A DNA stretch of 64,000 nucleotides from Clostridia bacterium (GCA_017516765.1 JAFXBE010000025.1:1-64000), one strand, 5' to 3'. Positions 43,997 through 52,081 are shown, numbered from the stretch's first letter. The notes: a model not told the origin generated them from the letters alone. Numbers and translations: made by a program.

Positions 43997-45051
43997 TGTT
44001 GTTCTCCTTCTGCGATTACGGGTTGAGGTGACAGGATGTTGCGGAGCTCATCGATCATCTCCGTATCCTTGAGCCTGAATTTGAATTCCACTCGGCGGGA
44101 TGCATCCATATTGATGGTGCCGTCCGGATTGTATACGGGATTGGAATAACTGCGGCCTTTGGCAGTCAGGATACTGCGAAGAAGGGTCAGCTTTTCACCG
44201 GAAAGACCGGGCATTTCCAGACAATAGGTGGCAACGCTGAGAGCTCGTTCCTGAGACAGCTCCAGGTTGCGCAGATAGGTACCCTGTGTATCGGTGTGTC
44301 CTTCGATAATAATCTCACCAAGAAAATCGGCGTATTCGGGCTGCAGCAAAACACCCAGATAAACCGGGATAAAGCGGTTAAGAAGCTGCTTGCCGCTGTC
44401 CTTGATGCCGTTTTTGCCCACATCGAAGAAAACCGTGGATTCCAGAACGATGTCGCCGGTATTCTTATCGACGGTCGCACTCAGATTGGCATTTTTGAGC
44501 GCGTTGTTCAGCTCGTGAATAATCTGGGTCTTCACGCCTACCAGATCGTCAAGGCGTTGCTGGTGGTTGGCAAGCGCAAGCTGCTGCTGCTCCAGCAGCA
44601 GGGTTGCATCGTCCAAGGCGGTCTGCTTGGTCGTGAGGGCAAGATTGGCTGCTGCCAGCTCGCTTTCACGCTCTGCCAGCAATGCCTGGGTGGCGATGAT
44701 GATGATCTGCTGCTGTTGCAAGGTGTCGCTTTGGGTATCAAGCGTTGCCTGCTGGTCTCCCAGGAGGATGAGCATATCATCCAGTTCGTCCTGCTTCAGA
44801 TCCAGTTCTTCCTGCTTATCCGCAAGAATAATCGCCTGCTCATCCAGCGTGCCCTGCTGTATGATCAGCAGCGATTCTTTGTCGGCGAGTTCCAATGTTT
44901 TGGTTTCCAGCATGGCGAAATACTGATACACATTGTAACAAAGCACAAGTACAAACAGCATCAGCAGGGAGGCCATCATATCCGAATAGCTGATCCATGC
45001 GGCGCCGTTATCGCCTCTGATCTTTGAACGCCTGTCTTTTCTTCTGGCCAT
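43993..45051 (-). CDS. MotB/OmpA-like (ZorB-like) stator protein with long coiled-coil linker
   Basis: A 352-aa protein. A basic N-terminus leads to one membrane helix that begins ISYSDMMASLLMLF, with Asp 24 at the place of the proton-carrying Asp of MotB and ZorB. Residues about 50-170 form a very long coiled coil with repeated L-Q-x-x-L steps. The C-terminal OmpA domain (about 205-335) has IIIEGHTDTQGTYLRNLELSQERA and binds peptidoglycan. It is 6 bases after the MotA-like gene. Together they should form an ion-driven unit linked to the cell wall. Not a flagellar MotB by context. Confidence 0.83.
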   Translation of the reverse strand: MARRKDRRSKIRGDNGAAWISYSDMMASLLMLFVLVLCYNVYQYFAMLETKTLELADKESLLIIQQGTLDEQAIILADKQEELDLKQDELDDMLILLGDQQATLDTQSDTLQQQQIIIIATQALLAERESELAAANLALTTKQTALDDATLLLEQQQLALANHQQRLDDLVGVKTQIIHELNNALKNANLSATVDKNTGDIVLESTVFFDVGKNGIKDSGKQLLNRFIPVYLGVLLQPEYADFLGEIIIEGHTDTQGTYLRNLELSQERALSVATYCLEMPGLSGEKLTLLRSILTAKGRSYSNPVYNPDGTINMDASRRVEFKFRLKDTEMIDELRNILSPQPVIAEGEQQ

Positions 45052-45057
45052 AATCTA

Positions 45058-46260
45058 TCACTCCTCGGCCGATGCAGTGCCTTCCAGATCGCTTGTAACG
45101 CGGTCTACCGCTTTCTGCATGCGCACCAGAGAATCGTTCAGAGAGACGAGTTTATCTGCAAGCTGCTGCGCCGCGCTTTCTGCTCCGCTCAGGCGCAGAT
45201 CCTGCTGGGTAAGCTGCTGATCGAGCTTCTGGCAAATATCCTGCAGGTTCTTTGCGATATCGTTCGTAACCATCTGCATGATCCGGGCATTATCGCTCAT
45301 GGATTGGGTAGCGCTCAATGTTGACTGCAGATTCTTCTGGGTCTGCACCTGCCCCTGGTTGACCGCATTCATCGTATCGGAAACAGCGGCCATCTGCCCC
45401 CCGAAGGAGGCATTCATCTGGTGGAAAAACTGATTGACCACACTGCGCATTGCTTCAGATTGTTCGATGGTGGCGCCGCGCATGAAAGCATCCATGGTAC
45501 GACTAAGCGGCGCAAGGGTATGCCCAAGGGCAACTTCCATTGCCGCTGACACCTGAGAGCCGATGGATTGCGCCATACGATTCATACGTTCTTCTTCGTC
45601 CTGCTTGCTGCACAGAAGCTGCACATCCGCATCCAGCGGTCTGGGCATTGCAAGCTCGTAAAAAGCTTCCTCAAAGCTGTTAAGAGCGCGCACGGCATGC
45701 CCGGACGCGATCCGGTTGCCCATATTGAACAAAAGGGAACAGGCGATACCTGCAACCGATGTAGCAAATGCAAAGCGCATACCGCCCAACAGTGTGGGAA
45801 TGCTGTTGAGCGTTCCGTCTGCACTGGCAAAATCAACGCTGGTAAGACCCTCCATCAAACCAAGGAAGGTACCCAGAATACCCAGAGAGGTGAGCAGACT
45901 GGGGATCAGCTCTGCAAGCTGGGCGTGCCCGGGCTGTTCGATGACCGTTTCTTCGTTGATGTAGTCGCGGGTATCGCATGCCATGCCGCGAATATCCAGC
46001 TGTCCCGCATTAAGCAGAAACTGCTGCCAATGAGAACGAAGCGCGCGACCCAAAAAACGGGGCTCACGCCATGCAGGACGCTCCCCCGCCGCCGTCGTCT
46101 TTTCCAGCTTAACAACTGCACGGTTCAGCAAAGAAGCGTTGCGCAGCATCGGATAAATACATTTGCATATACCAATAATGGTAACAATGGCGATCGCGCA
46201 ATAAACCAGCCACTCAGACAGACCTGCCGTCAGCTTGCTGATCAATTCTTTGGTTGGCAT
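45058..46260 (-). CDS. MotA/TolQ/ExbB-like (ZorA-like) channel protein
   Basis: A 400-aa protein. A first membrane helix spans about residues 14-39. The paired helices of the MotA/ExbB core are LIPSLLTSLGILGTFLGLMEGL (about 133-155) and LLGGMRFAFATSVAGIACSLLF (about 170-192), a combination typical of ZorA and related proteins. Residues about 255-400 are a cytoplasmic helical and coiled-coil tail. ATG 46260 is chosen because GGAGGTGA lies just upstream; the reading from 46362 would include the promoter. There are no flagellar, ExbD or Tol genes nearby. Confidence 0.82.
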   Translation of the reverse strand: MPTKELISKLTAGLSEWLVYCAIAIVTIIGICKCIYPMLRNASLLNRAVVKLEKTTAAGERPAWREPRFLGRALRSHWQQFLLNAGQLDIRGMACDTRDYINEETVIEQPGHAQLAELIPSLLTSLGILGTFLGLMEGLTSVDFASADGTLNSIPTLLGGMRFAFATSVAGIACSLLFNMGNRIASGHAVRALNSFEEAFYELAMPRPLDADVQLLCSKQDEEERMNRMAQSIGSQVSAAMEVALGHTLAPLSRTMDAFMRGATIEQSEAMRSVVNQFFHQMNASFGGQMAAVSDTMNAVNQGQVQTQKNLQSTLSATQSMSDNARIMQMVTNDIAKNLQDICQKLDQQLTQQDLRLSGAESAAQQLADKLVSLNDSLVRMQKAVDRVTSDLEGTASAEE

Positions 46261-46298
46261 ACTGTCACCTCCGCAAAAATCGATATGGATACCTATAT

Positions 46299-46327
46299 AT
46301 CTTAACATTTGTTTCACATTTTGTAAA
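46299..46327 (-). promoter_or_regulatory. Promoter of the MotA/MotB-like operon
   Basis: Minus strand TTTACA (46322-46327), 17-base spacer, TAAGAT (46299-46304), about 35 bases before the start at 46260. With the terminators on each side it makes the operon an independent unit. Confidence 0.55.
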
Positions 46328-46384
46328 TACAAATGGAATAACTCGTTACAATAAGCTATCACTTTTACAGCGCGCCTTCAGCAT

Positions 46385-46414
46385 AAAAACGCGGAGAGCA
46401 TTCTCCGCGTTTTT
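46385..46414 (-). terminator. Terminator after DUF4230 gene
   Basis: A perfect 13-bp inverted repeat (46385-46397 with 46402-46414), 4-base loop, ending in a T run on either strand. Confidence 0.87.
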
Positions 46415-46426
46415 TGTACAGATCCA

Positions 46427-47083
46427 TTATTCAGCCGTACGGGTCTGATTCTCCTTATCAATCAGGACGGTGGTTTGGGGAAGCGGTGCGCCGCCTGCCA
46501 GGCTGTCGTCACGAACGATCTGAATGGAATAGCCGCCGCCGATGGTATTGGCTTTGGCAACAGCCGAAAGCAGATTGGTCAGGTTGCGGACAGTCACATC
46601 CCAGGCATCGGCCTTGTACTGCTCGTTGGCCTCGGTTTCTTCGACCAGTTGTTTTTCTACTTCAAGTTTCATGGAAGTGTAACGGTTGGAGTCAAGAATA
46701 AACAGCGCGCCGGTACGTTCCACTTCACTGTCCAGAATGGACAGCTTATGGTTGGTCATTTTGGGTCCGGGCACACGCACTTTGATGATGCTGCCGTCTG
46801 TTTCAACTTTAGCGTTACTCAGTTCTACACTGAAATCGAAAGAAAAGGTATAGGGCAGCTCCACTTCCTGAATAGCCCCGACAAACAGGGCGTTGCGCTG
46901 ATGGGTCTTGCTCCCGGTGATTTCGCCGCTGTAGACGAGCAGCTCGTTCTTCTCCTTCAGGGTTTCGCTGAAGTATTCGCTGAGCCATTTGGCGCGGGTG
47001 GGATTAGGCGAAAAGAGCATTGCTGCCGCCACGACCGCTACCAGCAACACAACAACGAAAAGAAGCCGAAAGATCTTTTTCAT
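46427..47083 (-). CDS. DUF4230 membrane-anchored protein
   Basis: A 218-aa protein with one N-terminal membrane helix (about residues 4-24) and a DUF4230-type outer domain: ELLVYSGEITGSK, LPYTFSFDFSVELSNAKVETDGSIIKVRVPGPKM and a long C-terminal helix. The function of DUF4230 is unknown. I prefer ATG 47083 with GGAGG upstream; a TTG at 47101 would overlap that ribosome site. It is co-transcribed with the Pro/Gln-rich protein upstream. Confidence 0.78.
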   Translation of the reverse strand: MKKIFRLLFVVVLLVAVVAAAMLFSPNPTRAKWLSEYFSETLKEKNELLVYSGEITGSKTHQRNALFVGAIQEVELPYTFSFDFSVELSNAKVETDGSIIKVRVPGPKMTNHKLSILDSEVERTGALFILDSNRYTSMKLEVEKQLVEETEANEQYKADAWDVTVRNLTNLLSAVAKANTIGGGYSIQIVRDDSLAGGAPLPQTTVLIDKENQTRTAE

Positions 47084-47107
47084 CGTTTCTTCATCCTCCA
47101 AAACAGG

Positions 47108-47488
47108 TCAGACGATATTGATATGCTCCCCAAGGAACTCCAGCAGGAGCAAGATCGCCTGCACAAGCACAAAGATATTGACCAGCGCACCCACGATCAT
47201 CAGATAGCCGCGCATAAACCGTCTGAACAAATGGCGTTTGGGCTTTGGCTTGGGCTGATGATTGTGGTGCAGCTCTCCGGCTGCATGATGGGCTTCGGGC
47301 TGTGCTACCGGCTGCGCATAAGCAGGCTGCACTGCGCCCGGCTGCGGCATGGGCTGTACGGAAGGCTGCACCGCAGACTGTGCGATCTGCTCTACGCCGT
47401 TCTGCATTGCCGCGTGAGCGTTCGCAGCGGCGGGCTGTACATAGACAGGCTGCATAACATTCGGTGCTTTCGGTGTAGGATTCGGCAT
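47108..47488 (-). CDS. Pro/Gln/Ala-rich protein with C-terminal membrane helix
   Basis: A 126-aa protein. Residues 1-80 are low complexity with repeated QPxxAQPxAQP-type units. A basic stretch KPKPKRHLFRRFMRGY follows, then one hydrophobic helix (about 95-118) near the C-terminus. A basic patch before the helix suggests the repeat part stays in the cytoplasm. GGAGGG precedes ATG 47488. No family recognised. The alternative frame covering 47091-47492 has no ribosome site and is treated as a shadow. Confidence 0.6.
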   Translation of the reverse strand: MPNPTPKAPNVMQPVYVQPAAANAHAAMQNGVEQIAQSAVQPSVQPMPQPGAVQPAYAQPVAQPEAHHAAGELHHNHQPKPKPKRHLFRRFMRGYLMIVGALVNIFVLVQAILLLLEFLGEHINIV

Positions 47489-47532
47489 ACAAGTCCCTCC
47501 AAATCAGAAGAGTAGCATTCTGCTCCTTTTAC

Positions 47533-47560
47533 ATTATACAACAAATAGCGCGTTTTGCAA
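47533..47560 (-). promoter_or_regulatory. Promoter of the 47488-46427 unit
   Basis: Minus strand TTGCAA (47555-47560), 16-base spacer, TATAAT (47533-47538). Confidence 0.6.
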
Positions 47561-47576
47561 ATATCTGCACGTTACT

Positions 47577-48602
47577 CTACAGCATGGCGGGGTTTACGTG
47601 CCGCAGAGTCTCGCCTTTGAAGAGTTCGCCCATTACGGTAACGTTCTGGATACCGGAGGTAAGCGGCTCCTCTGCGCTGCGGATCAACATTTCCGCAGCG
47701 CGCTGCCCCATCAAAGATGTGTTCTGCTTAACGGTCGTAAGCATGGGGCGCATCAGCTGAGAGAGCAGATGTCCGTCGTAACCGGCAATGGAGATATCCT
47801 CGCCGATGCGCAGACCGCTGTCCCGGATGGCATCCAGACCGCCGATGGCGGCAAGGTCGTCGGTCACAAAGATACAGGTAGGCGGCTGGGGCAGCTTGAG
47901 CAGCTTCTGCACCACCGCATAACACTTATGAGAATCCTGATAATCAGATTCCTCCATGTATTCGTTGCGCACCGGGATCCCGTTGGCGAGCATGGCACGG
48001 TGGAAGCCGGTAAGCCGGCTTTTGGTAACCGCGCTCTTGCGGCCATGCACATAAGCGATACGCTTGTGCCCCAGCTGCGCCGCCCGGTATACCAGCAACT
48101 CCATACCCGCCACATTGTCGCTGAGAACACAGGAACGGTTGTCGAAGCTGTGGTCGATGGTAACCGCGGGCAGATCGCTCTGCATCAGCTGAACGATCTC
48201 GGGCGAATAGAAGTCGATACAGGCAACGCACACGCCGTCTACATTGCGGTAATGGCAATGCTCCAGAAAGGTCATGCTGCGCTGGTTGATGTTGTGGTTG
48301 ATAAAGGTGATATCGTATCCCTTCTGCTCTGCCGTACGCTTGAAGCTGTCCAGCACAGCAGAAAAGAAGGGATGCATCAGACCGCTGCCGAACTCATCGG
48401 CAAACAGCACTCCCAGATTGTAAGAATGATTGGTCTTGAGCGCTCTGGCCAGGGCGTTGGGATGGTAGCCGATCGCCTTGGCGGTTTCCAGAACCTTCTT
48501 TCGGGTTTCTTCGCTGATGTCGGTATAGTTATTCAGTGCTTTGCTGACGGTCGATATGGAAAGACCGCATTTCTCGGATACATCACGGATCGTGACAGCC
48601 AT
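47577..48602 (-). CDS. LacI-family transcriptional regulator (orphan)
   Basis: A 341-aa repressor with the helix-turn-helix TIRDVSEKCGLSISTVSKALNN at the N-terminus. A periplasmic-binding-protein-like domain follows (LGVLFADEFGSGLMHPFFSAV, DGVCVACIDF, PTCIFVTDDLAAIGG). No sugar enzyme or transporter gene adjoins it, so its target is probably elsewhere. A reading frame on the opposite strand covers the same bases and is treated as a shadow. Confidence 0.88.
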   Translation of the reverse strand: MAVTIRDVSEKCGLSISTVSKALNNYTDISEETRKKVLETAKAIGYHPNALARALKTNHSYNLGVLFADEFGSGLMHPFFSAVLDSFKRTAEQKGYDITFINHNINQRSMTFLEHCHYRNVDGVCVACIDFYSPEIVQLMQSDLPAVTIDHSFDNRSCVLSDNVAGMELLVYRAAQLGHKRIAYVHGRKSAVTKSRLTGFHRAMLANGIPVRNEYMEESDYQDSHKCYAVVQKLLKLPQPPTCIFVTDDLAAIGGLDAIRDSGLRIGEDISIAGYDGHLLSQLMRPMLTTVKQNTSLMGQRAAEMLIRSAEEPLTSGIQNVTVMGELFKGETLRHVNPAML

Positions 48603-48668
48603 GGTTCTGCCTCATTTCTGCATCGCCGGGGATGCGGCATGATATATCTCTATTATACATAAAATGAT

Positions 48669-48691
48669 GCCGGACAGAATAGCTATCCGGC
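48669..48691 (-). terminator. Possible terminator after spoIID-like gene
   Basis: GCCGGA (48669-48674) pairs with TCCGGC (48686-48691), followed on the minus strand by a short T run. It is a modest hairpin. Confidence 0.4.
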
Positions 48692-48737
48692 ACAATTTTC
48701 GTATTTTTTTCGTTTTCTGCGGTTCGATTTTCGGAAA

Positions 48738-50537
48738 TTATTCGTCAGTCAGGTAACTTTCCATCACATATCCTTCCGCACTGTCGGTTTTTACGTGAAC
48801 CCAGCCCTCCTCCGGGCAGCGTTCCAGTACAAGCAACCGCTGGTTTTTATACAAACGCATCAGAATCTCGCCGCCCAGATCGGGGCGGGAACGCAGATTC
48901 AGGGAACTGTCATCGTCGATCTCCGTAACCGACGCATACCATTGCCCTTCCCCCGCCGGCTGACTGACGGGCATTAATGTGGGTCTGGGGGTAACGGTCG
49001 GCGCAGGGCCGGCAGTCGCAGACAATACTTCCGGTGCGGCAGCCGCTGTTTGCTCGCCCATATGGAAGCGTTTCAGTTCCATACCGGGGTAATAGAACGA
49101 CAGGATCTCATCGAAACGCTTTTCGTACTGGGCGGCCATTGTTTCTGCGCCCCTCTGGCTCATTCCCACGCCATGCCCGTATCGGCGCGCCTCAACGGTA
49201 TAGGATTTCTCATCTTCCACCACCGACCAGATCTCGTTGTCGAAATTACCGCTGATGTTCATTCCGAAAGCAGCCTCCGCCGCAGGGAAGATGGGTGCGG
49301 TAAGCACATAAGTTTCCTCTATGCGTTCAAACTCGCCGTATACGGGTTTGGGGGTGGGCGTGGGAGCCGCCGGGGTGGGCATGGGTGACTCGGTCAGAAC
49401 GGCTACAGGGGTTGCTTGCGCCGCCGGAGTGCTGCTTACGGTGGGTGCAGGTGTCGCTTCCGTTCTGGTACGCCCGCTGATCTGAACAGAAAGCTGCAAC
49501 TGCTTCATCAAAAGCGAACCCTCCGCCGCAGGCTCCGCAACTGCCAAATCCGAAACCGTATGCACCAGAATACTTTCCGGCGCAGGATCGTATCCAAGAG
49601 ATTTCAGCGGCGTGGCCAACAACTGTGCCAGCAGCTTGCGCAGGGCATAAGGCGCGTTTTCCCCATCTTCATAGTTCTTGTTGATTTTCAAACTGCGTAC
49701 GGTACTGGCGGGATTCTCCACATCATAAGGATCCTGCACAGATGCATAATAGCTGAAATCCTCATCCGTTGCCCAGACGGTCTGCACAAGCTCTGTCTGG
49801 CCGCCGTTGCTGGCAGAATAATAGCATTGTGCCAGCCGATCTCGGTAGAAACCGCACACTCCTCGGGTTTCGGCGATGGCCTGCTCGGCGTTGGCATAAC
49901 CGGGCGTATAACCGCGGAATACCTGATCGTTGGTGGTATCGACCACATCATATTCTCTGGAAGGATTCGCCTTGCGCAGTACATAGGTACGTGCGGCGAT
50001 GGTCTGCGCCTTCAAGGCTTCCAGAGGGAAGGAATCACTCATCTCGTATGGAACGACCCCCAGCAGATAATCCTCTGTGTGGATGCTCAACACAGGAAAC
50101 AGCTTGCCGTCCCTGACCGAAAGCGTAAGGTCGCCAAGATAAAGCGGTTCAAAACCCGTACGCCGAAACCCGGTTTTGGTATCGGGTTCTTCGCCTGCAT
50201 AGCGATGCATTTCCACCCGGCTGCCCATTCTGAGGGAAAGCCCCTGCATATACAGATAGATCGAATCGTTGCGCAGAATGAAGGTCAACTTGCTGCCGCT
50301 TTCCAGATACAGCTCGGCGTCCTCGCTCCCGAAACGCAAACCATAAGGAGCTGTGGTGGTCACATCCAGCCGGTCGGTAAGGTTCAGACGGCTCAGCTGA
50401 ACACGCACAACGGGATCGACCGTCAATTTCGCCATGGGGATCCCATCCTCGGCAGCTGAATGACCGATCACCCCAACACCAATACACAGCATCAGACTCA
50501 GAAAAAACGACAGCATCTGTCTGAAACACTTCCGCAT
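48738..50537 (-). CDS. SpoIID/LytB-domain protein with C-terminal SH3 domain
   Basis: A 599-aa exported protein with a signal peptide (about residues 1-29). The SpoIID domain starts near residue 155: YLLGVVPYEMSDSFPLEALKAQTIAARTYVL carries the catalytic-Glu region, and SASNGGQTE follows. It is then interrupted by a Pro/Thr/Ala-rich stretch (about 355-400). It resumes with YGHGVGMSQRGAETMAAQ and a C-terminal bacterial SH3 domain (about 530-599). SpoIID is a lytic transglycosylase active on denuded glycans during engulfment. The SH3 addition suggests a LytB-like vegetative or spore-wall role rather than classical SpoIID. Confidence 0.85.
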   Translation of the reverse strand: MRKCFRQMLSFFLSLMLCIGVGVIGHSAAEDGIPMAKLTVDPVVRVQLSRLNLTDRLDVTTTAPYGLRFGSEDAELYLESGSKLTFILRNDSIYLYMQGLSLRMGSRVEMHRYAGEEPDTKTGFRRTGFEPLYLGDLTLSVRDGKLFPVLSIHTEDYLLGVVPYEMSDSFPLEALKAQTIAARTYVLRKANPSREYDVVDTTNDQVFRGYTPGYANAEQAIAETRGVCGFYRDRLAQCYYSASNGGQTELVQTVWATDEDFSYYASVQDPYDVENPASTVRSLKINKNYEDGENAPYALRKLLAQLLATPLKSLGYDPAPESILVHTVSDLAVAEPAAEGSLLMKQLQLSVQISGRTRTEATPAPTVSSTPAAQATPVAVLTESPMPTPAAPTPTPKPVYGEFERIEETYVLTAPIFPAAEAAFGMNISGNFDNEIWSVVEDEKSYTVEARRYGHGVGMSQRGAETMAAQYEKRFDEILSFYYPGMELKRFHMGEQTAAAAPEVLSATAGPAPTVTPRPTLMPVSQPAGEGQWYASVTEIDDDSSLNLRSRPDLGGEILMRLYKNQRLLVLERCPEEGWVHVKTDSAEGYVMESYLTDE

Positions 50538-50705
50538 GTTCTATCTCCTCTCTGTTCCCGATGGTATGAAGGATAAACTGCCTTTATGAAACCTATCACT
50601 GCACAGGCATCATACCATGTCGAAAAAGAAAGCACAAGTGCGGATCGTTGCCAGTATTGCCACCGATTATGTACCAAGCGGTATTCCGGCTTCTGTATGC
50701 CTTCA

Positions 50706-50990
50706 TCAGCTGTTACAGGTACGTACAGAACCGCCGCACTCTGCTGCATTCTTTCGTATCTTTCTGCACAGGATCTGCTCCGCCTCACGATCCCGTATGC
50801 AGAGAACGGTTCCCCTTACGAGATATGCTTTCGGGTCGCCGAATACCGAAGCATACAGACAACAGACCGTGCTGCCCACGGTAAGACCCAGATCGTGCAG
50901 TCGGGAACGAACGCCCGGTTTGCACCCCACCGACACCACCATAAGGGACTCTCCTGTTCTCGCCCGGCACAGGGGCAGGATCTCCGCCAT
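50706..50990 (-). CDS. feoA: FeoA-domain protein
   Basis: A 94-aa SH3-like FeoA protein: VVSVGCKPGVRSRLHDLGLTVGSTVCCLY and YLVRGTVLCIRDREAEQIL match the family. FeoA assists the FeoB ferrous iron channel, but no feoB is in the window. ATG 50990 follows GGAGGG at 8 bases. It is transcribed divergently from tRNA-Leu, with a long palindrome between them. Confidence 0.82.
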   Translation of the reverse strand: MAEILPLCRARTGESLMVVSVGCKPGVRSRLHDLGLTVGSTVCCLYASVFGDPKAYLVRGTVLCIRDREAEQILCRKIRKNAAECGGSVRTCNS

Positions 50991-51056
50991 TGCACAGTCC
51001 CTCCTTTTTCTGTACGTACCGGACACCACACAGTCCTGGTGCATACTATGCAGTCA

Positions 51057-51099
51057 TCTTCCGTCTGTGCAGGAGGCTGCCTCTTGCACAAACGGAAGA
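51057..51099. repeat. 43-bp near-perfect palindrome between feoA and tRNA-Leu
   Basis: Arms 51057-51071 and 51085-51099 pair with one mismatch. The inner bases continue as GAGGC/GCCTC around a single T. It contains the -35 box of the tRNA promoter and could be an operator or a structured element in the feoA leader. Confidence 0.55.
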
Positions 51100-51112
51100 G
51101 AGCGGGTATAAT
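51084..51112 (+). promoter_or_regulatory. SigA-type promoter of tRNA-Leu
   Basis: TTGCAC (51084-51089), 17-base spacer, TATAAT (51107-51112), ending 10 bases before the tRNA. Confidence 0.75.
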
Positions 51113-51122
51113 AACCATGCTT

Positions 51123-51208
51123 GCGGTAGTGCTGGAATTGGCATACAGACTTGACTTAAAATCAAGCGCCCTATGGGATTGCGGGTTCAAGTCCCGCCTG
51201 CCGCACCA
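51123..51208 (+). tRNA. tRNA-Leu (anticodon TAA)
   Basis: An 86-base type II tRNA. The acceptor stem GCGGTAG pairs with CTGCCGC. The anticodon stem CTTGA/TCAAG encloses the loop CTTAAAA with anticodon TAA, reading UUA/UUG leucine codons. A variable arm and the GGTTCAAGTCC T-arm follow. The 3' CCA is encoded, and the discriminator is A, as for leucine. Confidence 0.95.
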
Positions 51209-51214
51209 AGCAGC

Positions 51215-51263
51215 AAAGAATCCGAACCGCTTATTCCTGATTGGAAAAGGGTTCGGATTCTTT
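51215..51263 (+). terminator. Terminator after tRNA-Leu
   Basis: A 14-bp inverted repeat (51215-51228 with 51250-51263) followed by GTTTTCTT, starting 7 bases past the tRNA. Confidence 0.75.
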
Positions 51264-51400
51264 GTTTTCTTCAGGGAAAACAACAATAGGCAGGATGCAA
51301 AACACCATCCTGTGGATTCCGGATATCGGAAGCCTCCTTTTGGGGTGATACTGATATAACTCTTTTTCTTTCCGAATTTGCCCATGGATATCAGGAATGA

Positions 51401-51967
51401 TTATTCCTGCGTCCTTACTTCCACAAAAGCCATCCCTGTAAGCCCTGTTTTCTCACACAGTCTTTTCACCTTTTCCGAACAAAACCATGGGATGACCTGA
51501 TCTCCCGTCAGCTTGAACAAGTCATATCCTCCAATTGCCGATGCTGACAGGCAGTATTTCCGTACGGAATAAAACGGCTCCCTGCGCCCAGGCACCTGAA
51601 ACGTGGAATAGTCAGAGCCTGACAGGCATAATGCCTCCGCCGGAGCCAACACATTTACCACATAGTACCGATGCACGGAATCGTCATCTTCACAGACCAC
51701 ATCCACAGGCAACAGTTGCACTTCTGTATTCACAACCTCCAACACATGCTGACGGAATGCTTCGGATATCAGCAACCAACCCTTGTCATTAGCCAGCCAG
51801 TCGGTGAGCACATGCCCCTCCTGCAGGCGATAGGCGAAACAGAAGCCGACGGGCAGAGGCTCTTCCGGTTGTCCGCGGCAGTATTGGTTCATTTCCGACA
51901 TGCTGGGGCTATGGCAGATCACATCCCCGATTCTTTCCATGTCGATTTCCATTTTGTAATAGCGCAT
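51401..51967 (-). CDS. Imm11-like (DUF1629/MXAN_0049 type) immunity protein
   Basis: A 188-aa soluble protein with the pattern of the Imm11/DUF1629 group: an N-terminal YYKMEID strand, a middle WLLISEAFRQHVLEVVNTEVQLLPVDV, a YYVVNVLAP strand and a C-terminal ending in GLTGMAFVEV. Members are predicted antitoxins of polymorphic toxin systems. No toxin gene adjoins it in the window, so it would be an orphan immunity gene. Function inferred from weak similarity. Confidence 0.65.
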   Translation of the reverse strand: MRYYKMEIDMERIGDVICHSPSMSEMNQYCRGQPEEPLPVGFCFAYRLQEGHVLTDWLANDKGWLLISEAFRQHVLEVVNTEVQLLPVDVVCEDDDSVHRYYVVNVLAPAEALCLSGSDYSTFQVPGRREPFYSVRKYCLSASAIGGYDLFKLTGDQVIPWFCSEKVKRLCEKTGLTGMAFVEVRTQE

Positions 51968-52081
51968 AGGGTTCCCTCGCTTTCTGATAATATGGTAAAG
52001 GAATCAAATTACGATGTCAATGCAGGGGGAGCGTTACCCTGCCTTTGTTGTAACAAATCGTACAGACACCCAACATTTGGG

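Noticed and set aside
43508-46260. Complete Zorya defence system
   Set aside because: ZorC, ZorD or ZorE homologues are absent on both sides, so only a ZorAB-like motor can be claimed.
47091-47492. 133-aa Ala/Arg/Cys-rich frame overlapping the Pro/Gln-rich gene
   Set aside because: No ribosome site and no membrane helix; the other frame has GGAGGG and a plausible helix.
51057-51099. Rho-independent terminator
   Set aside because: No T run follows on either strand and it overlaps a promoter -35 box, so it is better called a palindrome.
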